This document shows positions 52,413 through 62,562 of a stretch of 64,000 nt of DNA, piece by piece (position 1 is the stretch's first letter; the number at the start of each line of letters is the position of its first letter). The position numbers and the translations under genes are program-made. Below the pieces are notes generated by a model, which ran no database searches, was not told the origin of the DNA, and saw only the letters and a list, made by a program, of their open reading frames with translations. This DNA comes from Thermococcus sp. (GTDB taxonomy: Archaea; Methanobacteriota_B; Thermococci; Thermococcales; Thermococcaceae), in NCBI RefSeq assembly GCF_017656495.1, contig NZ_JACDNS010000004.1, positions 62,001 to 126,000 on the forward strand, read 5' to 3'.

Positions 52413-53627
52413 ATGCGCCTTTTGGATTTGTATGAGAAAGATCCTTCTAAAAAAGTCACAATTTATTTTGAAGGAAAATCCTTGGAGGCATATAAAGGAG
52501 AGCCAATCCACGTTGCACTGCTTGCGAATGGGATAAAATGGATTACAACGAGCGGGCATGGGAGGAAAAGAGGTGCATTTACTTTTGGTCCAGTTCTTGT
52601 TACCATTAATGGTATCAGAAACTATGATGGCAGAAAAACCAAAGTTTGGAATGGAATGAAAATTGAAATGCAGAGCTACATGGAACCATTGCCAGAGCGT
52701 TTAGGAGAGATTGGAAAAGTGAGACGATATTACACAGATATTGTGATTGTTGGCAGTGGTGCTGCGGGATTAGGGGCTGCTTTGGAAATGCAAGATGATC
52801 TAGAAGTAATGGTCTTTGAAGAAAAAGGAAGATTAGGCTGGGGCTTGCTGAAGAGGAGTGTGCTCCTTAGTAATGGCAAGAAACCAAAAGAATTTAGAGA
52901 GGAACTTGTTGAACAGCTCAGAGCTAAAACATTTACGAGAACACCTGTTCTTGGTGTCTTTCGTGATGGGGAATATTTTATTGTGGTTGCAAATAGGGGA
53001 AATGATCTAATAGAAGTCACAGCTAAGAGAGTCGTTATCTCAACAGGAGGAATAGCAAAATTCACTCTCTTTGAGAACAACGAGATGCCTGGTGTATTTA
53101 GGGAGGACTTTGTTCTTGAATTGCTAAACATTTGGGGTGTCAAACCTGGGAACAAGGTAACAATCTATGGTAGCAATTCTCAAAACATTGCCAGAGAACT
53201 TGAAAATCACGGTTTGAACTATACACTCATTGAGAATCCAATACTAAGAGCAGAAGGTGAAAATGAAGTTGAAAGAGTCGTAGATGCAGAAGGAATTGTG
53301 TACGAAACGGATGCTCTAATTATAGCTGAGGGATACAGGCCAGACATACACTTAGCACAGCAAGTTGGAGGAGAAATAGCGTACATTGAAGAGCTTGGAG
53401 GTTACCTTCCTCTTAGGAACAAAAGGAATGAGATTGTTGATGGAATTTATATTGCTGGAAATGCTTCTTGGATTAAAGGAAGTTATGAAAACTATCTTGA
53501 GGGCAGATTAGTTGGAGCTTATATCATTGAGGAATTTGGGCTCAGAGGTAATGTTGATCAAATAAAGAGAGAATTCCTCAAGAAAATTGGGGATAAAGCA
53601 TCTCTTCTTGAGGAGGTGATTTTATGA
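52413..53627 (+). CDS. PdhA-paralogue flavoprotein without [2Fe-2S] cysteines
   Basis: A 404-residue FAD/NAD(P)-type oxidoreductase subunit related to the proline dehydrogenase alpha subunit at 55223. The N-terminal beta-grasp domain (about 12-88) aligns with the [2Fe-2S] domain of PdhA, but all four ligands are lost; the region reads KRGAFTFGPVLVTINGI. The entire protein has no cysteine. An FAD motif (IVIVGSGAAGLGAAL) is intact. The start is the ATG at 52413 behind GAAGGTGAT. It is cotranscribed with the next two genes. Partner enzyme and substrate unknown. Confidence 0.82.
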   Translation: MRLLDLYEKDPSKKVTIYFEGKSLEAYKGEPIHVALLANGIKWITTSGHGRKRGAFTFGPVLVTINGIRNYDGRKTKVWNGMKIEMQSYMEPLPERLGEIGKVRRYYTDIVIVGSGAAGLGAALEMQDDLEVMVFEEKGRLGWGLLKRSVLLSNGKKPKEFREELVEQLRAKTFTRTPVLGVFRDGEYFIVVANRGNDLIEVTAKRVVISTGGIAKFTLFENNEMPGVFREDFVLELLNIWGVKPGNKVTIYGSNSQNIARELENHGLNYTLIENPILRAEGENEVERVVDAEGIVYETDALIIAEGYRPDIHLAQQVGGEIAYIEELGGYLPLRNKRNEIVDGIYIAGNASWIKGSYENYLEGRLVGAYIIEEFGLRGNVDQIKREFLKKIGDKASLLEEVIL

Positions 53628-53920
53628 TTAAGCTCAATATTGATTTGGAAAAGGTTAATCCGGAGGAAGTTTTCATCTGTGGATGTGATGTTACGCTAAA
53701 AGACATTCTCGACTTAATTGATCAAGGAATTACGGATATCCAGCTGATTAAAAGGTTAACCCATGTTGGTATGGGGTTCTGTCAAGGGAGGTACTGCATT
53801 GACACAGTGGCTCAGGTAATTGCATGGAAGACAGAAAAGGATTTGAAGGAAATAAAGCTGCCAGATGCTAGAATGCCAGTCAGACCAGTGAAAATGAAGG
53901 TGATGGCAAATGAGAAGTGA
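53624..53920 (+). CDS. BFD-like [2Fe-2S] protein (PdhX paralogue)
   Basis: A 98-residue protein with the BFD cluster Cys pattern C19-x-C21 ... C53-x4-C58 (FICGCDV, FCQGRYC). Electron-transfer subunit by analogy with PdhX. The ATG overlaps the preceding stop by four bases. Confidence 0.82.
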   Translation: MIKLNIDLEKVNPEEVFICGCDVTLKDILDLIDQGITDIQLIKRLTHVGMGFCQGRYCIDTVAQVIAWKTEKDLKEIKLPDARMPVRPVKMKVMANEK

Positions 53921-55049
53921 GATTGTTATCATTGGTGGAGGGATTATTGGAGTTACACTTGCCCATGAGCTTGCGAAAAGGGGAGAGCAGGTTACAGTAT
54001 TGGAAAAAAAGTACATTGGCTCAGGCTCAACTTTTAGGTGCGGAACTGGAATAAGACAGCAGTTTACTGATGAAGCCAACATTAAGGTTATGAAGCGTTC
54101 GGTTGAGCTGTGGAAGAAATACAGTGAAGAATTTGGTTTTCCGTTTAAGCAAACGGGATATCTGTTTCTTCTCTATGACGATGAGGAAGTGAGGGAGTTT
54201 AAGAGAAATATCAAGCTTCAGAACAAATTTGGAGTCCCAACGAGGCTTATAACACCTGAGGAGGCTAAGGAGATAGTTCCTATTTTGGATATAAGTGAAG
54301 TCGTTGCAGCATCATGGAACCCAACTGATGGAAAAGCTGACCCCTTCTTTGCTACAACTGCGTTTGCAAGAGAAGCAGAAAAACTTGGTGCTAAAATTTT
54401 TGAATATACCGAAGCCAAGGATATAATAGTTGAAAATGGCGAGATAAGGGGAGTTAAGACAAATAAAGGTATAATTAAAACTGAAATCGTTATTAATGCA
54501 GCAAATGCATGGGCTAAGCTGATTAATGCAATGGCCAAAATCCCAATTAAAATCCCGATTGAACCGTATAAGCATCAAGGAGTTATTACACAGCCGCTCA
54601 AAGGAGGAGAAATTAATCCAATGATAATTTCTTTGAAATATAACGATGCATATCTAACTCAAACAGAGCATGGGGGCATTATTGGTGGAGTAGGGGTTGA
54701 ATATGGTCCTACCTACGATTTGACACCTACTTATGAGTTCCTAAGGGAAGTCAGCAAGGCATTTACAAAGATAATCCCAGTTCTTGGTGAGCTTTTGATA
54801 CTTAGAACATGGGCGGGGTTCTATGCAAAAACACCAGACAGCAATCCAGCAATTGGGAGGATAGAGGAGATTAATGAATTCTACATTGCTGCTGGCTTTA
54901 GTGGGCACGGTTTCATGATGGCTCCAGCTGTTGCTGAGATGCTTGCAGATTTAATAACAAGAGGAAAGACTGAGTTACCAATTGAATGGTATGACCCATA
55001 TCGTTTTGAGCGTGGAGAGTTGAGAGAAACTGCACTCCAGATGGGATGA
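53910..55049 (+). CDS. PdhB paralogue, FAD-dependent amine/imino-acid dehydrogenase
   Basis: A 379-residue DAO-family flavoprotein: N-terminal dinucleotide motif VIIGGGIIGVTLAHELAKRG, GSGSTFRCGTGIRQQF, and the C-terminal GFSGHGFMMAP. It is a clear paralogue of PdhB at 57445 and would oxidise an amino or imino acid. With its two upstream neighbours it forms a three-gene unit lacking a PdhF-type ferredoxin. It overlaps the upstream gene by 11 bases. Confidence 0.85.
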   Translation: MRSEIVIIGGGIIGVTLAHELAKRGEQVTVLEKKYIGSGSTFRCGTGIRQQFTDEANIKVMKRSVELWKKYSEEFGFPFKQTGYLFLLYDDEEVREFKRNIKLQNKFGVPTRLITPEEAKEIVPILDISEVVAASWNPTDGKADPFFATTAFAREAEKLGAKIFEYTEAKDIIVENGEIRGVKTNKGIIKTEIVINAANAWAKLINAMAKIPIKIPIEPYKHQGVITQPLKGGEINPMIISLKYNDAYLTQTEHGGIIGGVGVEYGPTYDLTPTYEFLREVSKAFTKIIPVLGELLILRTWAGFYAKTPDSNPAIGRIEEINEFYIAAGFSGHGFMMAPAVAEMLADLITRGKTELPIEWYDPYRFERGELRETALQMG

Positions 55050-55090
55050 TTTTTGCCTTATAATCCTTTTTATTGAAAAATTTTCGTCTA

Positions 55091-55137
55091 TTCTCAGATT
55101 AATTAGACATTGTTATATTCTGAAATCTTAATTAGGC
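55091..55137. repeat. Near-identical direct repeat upstream of pdhA
   Basis: TTCTCAGATTAATTAGAC (55091-55108) and TTCTGAAATCTTAATTAGGC (55118-55137) are two similar copies in the 173-bp spacer before the pdhA promoter. They may be tandem binding sites for a regulator. The TTAATTAGG core also occurs in the 8.87-kb inverted repeat arm. Confidence 0.4.
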
Positions 55138-55222
55138 AAAAGAAAGGCAACCAAAGGTGCAAAACTTTTTTATCAAAAAATCCTCATAAACAAGTTTTAC
55201 ATATTTCATGCTGGTGAAACTT

Positions 55223-56659
55223 ATGAGGCTCACTGAACATCCTATTCTAAATTTTCAAGAAAAACGTGGCAGAAAAATCACAATCTATTTTGAAGGACAA
55301 CCAATTGAGGCATATGAAGGAGAAACAATAGTCATGGCCTTACATGCTGCCGGTATAAGAGTCCTTGGATACAGTGTTCACAAACATAGACCCCGTGGCT
55401 TGTTCTGTGCAATTGGAAAGTGTGCTTCGTGTTTAATGACAGTAAATGGAATTCCGAATGTAAGAACATGTATAACACTCGTTGAAGATGGCATGAAAAT
55501 AGAGAGGCAGAAAGACAAACCAAAGCTCCCCCCAACGGTTAAACCACCTAAATTCAAGGAAGCTAAAAAAGTTTCTGGTGATATAGTGATTATTGGTGGG
55601 GGACCTGCTGGACTTATGGCTGCAATAAATGCTGCCGATGCCGGAGCCAAGGTCATTCTTCTTGATGAAAACCCAATGCTCGGAGGTCAGTTGGTGAAGC
55701 AAACTCATAAGTTCTTTGGAAAGAGAGAGCAGTTTGCGGGGGTTAGGGGAGTTAAGATAGCAGAAATTTTGGAGGAAGAGGTTAGAAAAAGAGAAAACAT
55801 TGAGATTTTCCTTGAAACTTCAGCGATAATGCTTCTCCAGGATGGAGATGAAAAGCTCGTAGTTGGGGTTAGGAAAAATAAAGAGCTCATTGAATTCAGG
55901 GGAAAAGCCGTTATTGTTGCAACTGGAGCAATGGAAAAGATGATACCTTTTGAGGGCAATGATTTGCCTGGTGTTTATGGGGCAGGAGCTATTCAGACAT
56001 TAATGAACACATATGGAGTCAAACCGGGGGATAGAGTTCTCATTGTTGGTGCCGGAAACGTTGGATTAATCTTAGCTTATCAGCTAATCCAAGCTGGCGT
56101 TGACGTAAAAGCTATAGTAGAAGCGATGCCAAAGATTGGAGGCTATTTCGTTCACGCAGCAAAGATTAGAAGATTAGGCGTCCCAATTCTGACAAGGCAC
56201 ACTATTCTTAGAGCTGAAGGGAAAGAAAAAGTTGAGAGAGCAGTTGTTGCTCAAATTGACGAAAAGTGGAGATCAATTCCGGGAACCGAGAAAGTATTTG
56301 ATGTTGATGTAATTGCCCTAGCTGTTGGACTAAGGCCAAGCATAGAGCTCCTTCATCAGGTCGGCTGTCAAATTAAATACGTCCCAGAACTTGGAGGGCA
56401 TGTTGTGATTAGAGACAGCAGAATGGAAACGACAATTAAGGGAATCTTTGTTGCAGGAGATTCAGCAGGAATTGAGGAGGCAACAACGGCAATGCTTGAA
56501 GGAAAGATAGCTGGAATTGCTGCTGCTCTGGAAATTGGTACTGCTTCATCAGAATGGTTCAAAGAGATAGAAAAAGCCCAGAAAGAGCTTGATGAGTTTA
56601 GAGCTGGGCCATTTGGTAGGAAAGTTCTTGAGGGTATTAAGAAGGTGGTGGTAGAATGA
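55223..56659 (+). CDS. pdhA: Dye-linked L-proline dehydrogenase alpha subunit
   Basis: A 478-residue subunit: N-terminal [2Fe-2S] domain with C62-x4-C67-x2-C70-x12-C83 (LFCAIGKCASC), then an FAD/NADH-type domain (IVIIGGGPAGLMAAINAA) and a C-terminal nucleotide fold (VLIVGAGNVGL). In Thermococcales PDH1 it is part of an alpha-beta-gamma-delta complex, pdhA-F-X-B. The start is the ATG at 55223 behind GGTGAAAC; the ATG at 55208 would enclose the ribosome binding site. Confidence 0.92.
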   Translation: MRLTEHPILNFQEKRGRKITIYFEGQPIEAYEGETIVMALHAAGIRVLGYSVHKHRPRGLFCAIGKCASCLMTVNGIPNVRTCITLVEDGMKIERQKDKPKLPPTVKPPKFKEAKKVSGDIVIIGGGPAGLMAAINAADAGAKVILLDENPMLGGQLVKQTHKFFGKREQFAGVRGVKIAEILEEEVRKRENIEIFLETSAIMLLQDGDEKLVVGVRKNKELIEFRGKAVIVATGAMEKMIPFEGNDLPGVYGAGAIQTLMNTYGVKPGDRVLIVGAGNVGLILAYQLIQAGVDVKAIVEAMPKIGGYFVHAAKIRRLGVPILTRHTILRAEGKEKVERAVVAQIDEKWRSIPGTEKVFDVDVIALAVGLRPSIELLHQVGCQIKYVPELGGHVVIRDSRMETTIKGIFVAGDSAGIEEATTAMLEGKIAGIAAALEIGTASSEWFKEIEKAQKELDEFRAGPFGRKVLEGIKKVVVE

Positions 56660-57162
56660 GTGAAATCCCACACTACCTCAGAGAGGGATTCATAACGGTT
56701 GAAGAGCTCAAGCAAGTTATAGAACTTCCTAGCGAGGAGCGCTTGAGGAAAAGACCTGTTGCAATTCCTGAATGTCCTCAGGAAATTCCGTGTACGCCGT
56801 GTAAGGAAATCTGTCCTACAAACGCTGTTCTTATGGAAAATCCAAATGCAATTCCGATCGTTGATTACGAAAAATGCATTGGCTGTTCTTTGTGTGTGCA
56901 GATTTGTCCCGGCTTGGCATTCTTCATGATTCACTACGTTGGTGATAAAGCCAGAGTGACCATGCCACATGAGCTTTTACCAGTTCCAAAGGTTGGGGAG
57001 GAAGTGATTTTGCTCAACAGGGTCGGAGAAGAAGTGGGAAGAGGGAAAGTGATTACAGTAGTGCCAAGAGAGAAAAGCAAGGGAGATACGCCAATAATAA
57101 CGGTTGAAATGCCAATTGAACTCGCTTGGGATGTTAGGGCTGTCAAGGTGGTGAGAAAATGA
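56656..57162 (+). CDS. pdhF: Proline dehydrogenase gamma subunit (ferredoxin-like)
   Basis: A 168-residue protein with two iron-sulfur motifs: CPQEIPCTPCKEICP and CIGCSLCVQICP. A C-terminal beta-rich domain follows. Electron-transfer subunit of the complex; overlaps pdhA and pdhX by four bases each. Confidence 0.9.
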   Translation: MSEIPHYLREGFITVEELKQVIELPSEERLRKRPVAIPECPQEIPCTPCKEICPTNAVLMENPNAIPIVDYEKCIGCSLCVQICPGLAFFMIHYVGDKARVTMPHELLPVPKVGEEVILLNRVGEEVGRGKVITVVPREKSKGDTPIITVEMPIELAWDVRAVKVVRK

Positions 57163-57461
57163 GTGAGAAAAACCCAAAGAAAAACATCATAATTTGTCGC
57201 TGTAATGAAGTAACTCAAGAGGAAATCGAGGCTCTAATAGACCAGGGAGTCACTGACATCGAAATGATAAAGAGGCTTTTAAGGATAGGCATGGGGCCGT
57301 GTCAAGGGAGGACCTGCCTTCCAATGGTTATTTCGATCCTTGCAAGGAAAACTGGTAAAAAACCAGATGAGATCAAGCTTCCTGCAACAAGAATTCCCGT
57401 GAGACCTGTTCCAGCCGGAGTATTAGTAGGTGAGATGGAGAGTGATGAGAATGAAGAGTAG
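57159..57461 (+). CDS. pdhX: Proline dehydrogenase delta subunit, BFD-like [2Fe-2S]
   Basis: A 100-residue protein with cluster ligands C13-x-C15 ... C48-x4-C53 (IICRCNE, PCQGRTC). It overlaps pdhF and pdhB in a tightly coupled operon and is closely similar to the 53624 paralogue. Confidence 0.88.
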   Translation: MSEKNPKKNIIICRCNEVTQEEIEALIDQGVTDIEMIKRLLRIGMGPCQGRTCLPMVISILARKTGKKPDEIKLPATRIPVRPVPAGVLVGEMESDENEE

Positions 57462-58620
57462 GGCTGAAGTTGTCATTATTGGTGGAGGTGTCATTGGACT
57501 CTCAATAGCTTACCATTTGGGAAAGCTTGGGGTTGAAGACGTTGTTGTCCTTGAGAAGAACTACATAGGTTCAGGTTCAACCTTCAGATGTGCCTCTGGA
57601 ATTAGAGCACAATTTACCGATGAAGCAAATATAAAGCTTCAAAAGTACAACATCGAGAGATGGAAGAGGCTTAGTGATGAGCTTGAGCATGATATAAACT
57701 TCAAACAGAGTGGATATCTATTCTTAGCAACAAGTGAGGAAGAAGTTGAAGTATTTAAGAAAAATATAAAGCTCCAGAACAAGTTTGGAGTTCCTACAAG
57801 GCTCATTAGCATGGACGAGGCAAAGGAAATTGTCCCACCTCTTAATACAGAGCCCTTCCTAGCCGGTGCATGGAACCCTGAAGATGGCAAAGCAAGTCCG
57901 TTCCACGTTGTTTACGGGTTTGCAAAGAAAGCAAAAGAATTTGGTGTTGAGATTTACGAATATACACCAGCAGTTGATATAATAGTGGAAAATTGTGAGA
58001 TAAAAGGAGTTAAAACTGAGAGAGGCATGATAAAGACTGAAACAGTAGTCAATGCTGCAAATGCATGGGCACCTGTGGTAAATGAAATGGCTGGACTAAA
58101 GAGGGACTTTGTCCCAATAAAGCCGTACAAGCATCAACTTGTCAAAACTGAGCCAATAGCAGAGGGACAAATTGAACCATTGACGTGTCCCCCTGCATGG
58201 AATGACTCTTATGTCATCCAAGATGGTGAAGATGGCGGTGTCATCTGCGGAACGGGGCTTGAGAAGCTCACTCATTTAGATGATGTTCAACCTACATATG
58301 ACTTCATAAGGGAAGTCCTTAAGTGGGCAACAAAAATTATTCCTGCTTTGAAGTATGTTCACGTTGTTAGGCAGTGGGCGGGGTTCTATGCCAAAACACC
58401 TGATAAAAACCCAGCAATTGGAAAGATTAATTACATTGATGGATTTTATATAGCTGCAGGTTTCAGTGGGCACGGTTTCATGATGGCACCAGGAGTTGGT
58501 GAAGCTATAGCGGAATTGATTGTCAAAGGAAAATCAAAGGTACCACTTGATTGGGACTGGTACGACCCACACAGATTCGAGCGTGGAGAATTGAGAAGTG
58601 CAGCATTCCAGATTGGTTGA
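57445..58620 (+). CDS. pdhB: Dye-linked L-proline dehydrogenase beta subunit (catalytic)
   Basis: About 391 residues: FAD motif VVIIGGGVIGLSIAYHLGKLG, SGSTFRCASGIRAQF, and C-terminal GFSGHGFMMAPGVGEA. It oxidises proline to pyrroline-5-carboxylate and passes electrons through the other subunits. The start is uncertain (ATG 57445 or 57451; GGAG upstream); overlaps pdhX. Confidence 0.9.
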   Translation: MRMKSRAEVVIIGGGVIGLSIAYHLGKLGVEDVVVLEKNYIGSGSTFRCASGIRAQFTDEANIKLQKYNIERWKRLSDELEHDINFKQSGYLFLATSEEEVEVFKKNIKLQNKFGVPTRLISMDEAKEIVPPLNTEPFLAGAWNPEDGKASPFHVVYGFAKKAKEFGVEIYEYTPAVDIIVENCEIKGVKTERGMIKTETVVNAANAWAPVVNEMAGLKRDFVPIKPYKHQLVKTEPIAEGQIEPLTCPPAWNDSYVIQDGEDGGVICGTGLEKLTHLDDVQPTYDFIREVLKWATKIIPALKYVHVVRQWAGFYAKTPDKNPAIGKINYIDGFYIAAGFSGHGFMMAPGVGEAIAELIVKGKSKVPLDWDWYDPHRFERGELRSAAFQIG

Positions 58621-58652
58621 TTCTTTTGGTTTTTCTTTTTGGGTTTATTGCA
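58621..58652 (+). terminator. U-rich terminator after pdhB
   Basis: The stop is followed by TTCTTTTGGTTTTTCTTTTT, a strong run of uridines typical of archaeal termination. Confidence 0.5.
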
Positions 58653-58892
58653 TTTATTAGGGTGGTTCCTCATTTCTCGCATCTGTAAGACACTTTAGAA
58701 TTTGAGCAAATGATAAGGGGCGAGAGGAGCAGAGCCTCCCGATAATCGAAGAAAGTAAGGAAAGGTGTGAAGAACTTAGTTTTTTCCAGAAGTCCCCGGT
58801 AGATGAGAAAAAGCGAAATGTGGAGCAAAGCTTCACAATGGAGAATTGAGAGTACAGAGAAATAAGAGGTTTCGCTCCTTTGTCTTTCGTTA
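58653..58892. other. Non-coding spacer downstream of tRNA-Leu
   Basis: 240 bases between pdhB and the tRNA 3' end. A minus-strand frame stays open through it but runs in from the tRNA and has no start of its own. A small hairpin (GAGG AGCAGAG CCTC, near 58728) is visible. No gene assigned. Confidence 0.4.
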
Positions 58893-58980
58893 TGGTGCGG
58901 GGGCCGGGATTTGAACCCGGGAACCCCTGCGGGACGGGACCCTAAATCCCGCGCCTTTGACCAGGCTCGGCAACCCCCGC
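58893..58980 (-). tRNA. tRNA-Leu (anticodon UAG)
   Basis: 88 bases including an encoded CCA end. Acceptor GCGGGGG pairs with CCCCCGC. Anticodon stem CGGGA/TCCCG encloses loop TTTAGGG with anticodon UAG (leucine codons CUA/CUG). A long variable arm (type II) and the T-arm GGGTTCAAATCCC are present. The minus-strand TATA at 59005-59012 gives a start next to base 1. No intron. Confidence 0.95.
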
Positions 58981-59004
58981 TCAGCATTAATGAAATGTGC
59001 TGGA

Positions 59005-59012
59005 TATTTAAA
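59005..59012 (-). promoter_or_regulatory. TATA box of tRNA-Leu
   Basis: TTTAAATA on the minus strand, 25 to 32 bases before the tRNA 5' end. Confidence 0.6.
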
Positions 59013-59021
59013 GGTTTCTGA

Positions 59022-60125
<1,104 letters not shown>

Positions 60126-60134
60126 GTGATTACA

Positions 60135-61232
60135 ATGGCAAATGCCCTGGTCTTTCATGCAAACCTCCAGTACGCTGAAATTCCAAAGAGTGAAATTCCA
60201 AGAGTTGTTAAAAAGTCATATATTCCAACAATCTCGGAGCTCATAAAAAGCGAGATTCCTTTTGCTTTGAATATTACGGGTTTTTCTCTCCAGTATTTGC
60301 CAAAAGATCTGGTGATACTCATAAAAGAAGGTATTGAAAGCGATCTAGTTGAGATTACTGGCACGGCTTACACTCATGCTATTCTGCCTCTTCTTTCCTT
60401 GGATAGGGTAGAGGCACAGATAATGAAGGACATAGCAGTCAAAGAGAGAACTTTTGAAGTAAAACCGAAAATCTTCTGGCTTCCCGAATTGGCTTACGAT
60501 CCTATAATACCTGCCATCTTAAGAGACTGTGGTTATGACGAAGTCTTTGTTGATGGGGAAGCGTTGCTTTTCTCAAATCACCTAAATTCAGCAATTAAGC
60601 TCATAAAACCTCTTTATCCGCATTTAATTAAAGCACAAAGAAGAGAGGGATTCCTATATTGGAATTACCTTCTCGGTCTGAGAGAGCTAAAAAATGCAAT
60701 AAAGCTTGTATTTGGTGGAAAAGTGACTCTTAAAGCGGTAAAAGGAATAACAGGCATCCCAGTGTGGGTAGCAGTTAACACTGCCGTCATGCTCGGAATA
60801 GGCGGGTTTCCGCTGATGAACATTAAGAAAGCCGTGAAGTGGATTAAAGGATTGGATGAAATAATATTATACGGCACTGACTTGGAGTTTTTCGGATACA
60901 GGGATTTAGCAGGTTATGTTTTGAATATTCAGAGGCTTAAAGAACTGATAAATGAGCTTAACAATGAGATTGTTCTTCCAAGCAAGCTGAAACACAGCGG
61001 AAGGAATCTTTACCTAAGAACTTCAAGCTGGGCACCGGATAAAAGTTTAGATATTTGGACAAAAGATTGGGGGAATCAGAGATTGAACATGCTTTCGTGG
61101 GAGTTAAAGTGGGAACATGCGTTTTTAGCTGAAAACAGTGATGCTCGCGGTTGGGAACCACTGGCTGAGAGAAGGTTGGACGCCTTTAGGGCTATTTATC
61201 AAGCTTGGAGGGAAGGAGATGGGAAATACTAG
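60135..61232 (+). CDS. galA: GH57 alpha-galactosidase (GalA type)
   Basis: A 365-residue GH57 protein matching the P. furiosus PF0444 alpha-galactosidase in size and in linkage to galK. The nucleophile is Glu118 in FWLPELAYDP (Glu117 in the characterised enzyme). Asp in YGTDLEFFGYR is the likely acid/base. AGGTGATTACA precedes the ATG; the MFS gene begins inside its last codons. Confidence 0.9.
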   Translation: MANALVFHANLQYAEIPKSEIPRVVKKSYIPTISELIKSEIPFALNITGFSLQYLPKDLVILIKEGIESDLVEITGTAYTHAILPLLSLDRVEAQIMKDIAVKERTFEVKPKIFWLPELAYDPIIPAILRDCGYDEVFVDGEALLFSNHLNSAIKLIKPLYPHLIKAQRREGFLYWNYLLGLRELKNAIKLVFGGKVTLKAVKGITGIPVWVAVNTAVMLGIGGFPLMNIKKAVKWIKGLDEIILYGTDLEFFGYRDLAGYVLNIQRLKELINELNNEIVLPSKLKHSGRNLYLRTSSWAPDKSLDIWTKDWGNQRLNMLSWELKWEHAFLAENSDARGWEPLAERRLDAFRAIYQAWREGDGKY

Positions 61233-62562
61233 GCGTAAATTTTCTATTGTGCTTCTTATTTTAATGGCTGCTTTCTTAATGGCTGACCAAAATCTTCTCC
61301 CTCCAAACTATCAGCAGATTATGCAGGAGTTTGGCATAAGCGAAACCCAAATGGGATTAGTTTCAACAATCTTTGTTGCAACAAGTGCATTAATAACCCT
61401 TATTTGGGGGTTTCTTTCAGACATTGGACGTAGGAAAAAGCTTCTTGTAATTGGCGTCCTAATCGGAGAAATTCCCTGTTTTTTAACAGCATTTGTTCAC
61501 AGCTATTGGCAGCTTTTGCTCATGCGTCTTTTTACTGGAATTGGGGTTGGTTCAATAATTCCGATAGGATATTCTTTGATAGCGGATATGTTTGAGGAAG
61601 AGCATAGAGGAAAAGGCTATGCATACATTCAAACTGCTTTCGGATTTGGAACACTTTTTGGAATGATAATCGCTGGACTAATAGTGAGCTGGAGACCACC
61701 GTTTATAATAGCATCAGTTCCAAACTTTATCCTCGCACCTCTGTTCTATCTGATAGCAGAAGAACCTAAGAGAGGCGAGGGAGAGAAAGTTCTGAAAGAG
61801 GTTCTCGAAAAAGGTTACGAGTACACTTACAAGCTCAGCTGGGATGTTGTTAAAAAGTCGTTCCAAACAAAGACAAATCTCTTGATATTCCTCCAAGGGT
61901 TAAGTGGGACTGTTCCATGGGGCGTTTTAATGTATTGGCTGGTTTCATTCCTCATTGTTACGAGAGGAATGGCAAAAGATACAGCGACGTTTGTTCTGCT
62001 AATCTTGGGGATTGCGACAGTTATAGGAACTCTTGTTGGAGGTTTTGTAGGAGATTACTTTGAAAGAAAGATGAGAGGAGGTAGAGCAATAGTAACGGGC
62101 TTGGCGATATTCTTAGGTATGCTCGCGACTATAGGAGTAATCCTCTATCCGCTTCCAAGTCAGCTCAGTATTAAAGGTTGGATTGCCCTTACAGTTTATT
62201 CGCTTCTCTTTCTCCAGCTGGTGAGCTTTGCTGGGCCGAACGTTACGGCAATAATTTCTCAGGTTAACCTCCCTGAAGACAGAGGCACTGTCTTTGGAGT
62301 TTTCAACATAATAGACAATATCGGAAAAGCTCTTGGTCCTCTCTTCGGAGGATTTTTGATAGAAACGCTCAGAAATGCTGGCTACTCAAATGCTTTGGCT
62401 TATGAATATGCTCTCATAATTGGCTCGCTCTTCTGGATTCCCTGTGCTTTGGTCTGGCTTTGGATTAAAAGGCAATATCCAGAGGATAGGGAGAGAATTC
62501 AAGAGATTTTGAAAAAGAGAGCTGAAGAAATCGTTGGGAGGGGGAAATATGACGCCGTTTGA
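61219..62562 (+). CDS. MFS transporter
   Basis: A 447-residue protein with 12 predicted helices and the MFS loop GFLSDIGRRKKLL after the second. The ATG at 61219 follows GGAGGGAAGGAG; overlaps galA by 14 bases. A sugar or oligosaccharide substrate is inferred from its neighbours (alpha-galactosides). Confidence 0.85.
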   Translation: MGNTRRKFSIVLLILMAAFLMADQNLLPPNYQQIMQEFGISETQMGLVSTIFVATSALITLIWGFLSDIGRRKKLLVIGVLIGEIPCFLTAFVHSYWQLLLMRLFTGIGVGSIIPIGYSLIADMFEEEHRGKGYAYIQTAFGFGTLFGMIIAGLIVSWRPPFIIASVPNFILAPLFYLIAEEPKRGEGEKVLKEVLEKGYEYTYKLSWDVVKKSFQTKTNLLIFLQGLSGTVPWGVLMYWLVSFLIVTRGMAKDTATFVLLILGIATVIGTLVGGFVGDYFERKMRGGRAIVTGLAIFLGMLATIGVILYPLPSQLSIKGWIALTVYSLLFLQLVSFAGPNVTAIISQVNLPEDRGTVFGVFNIIDNIGKALGPLFGGFLIETLRNAGYSNALAYEYALIIGSLFWIPCALVWLWIKRQYPEDRERIQEILKKRAEEIVGRGKYDAV

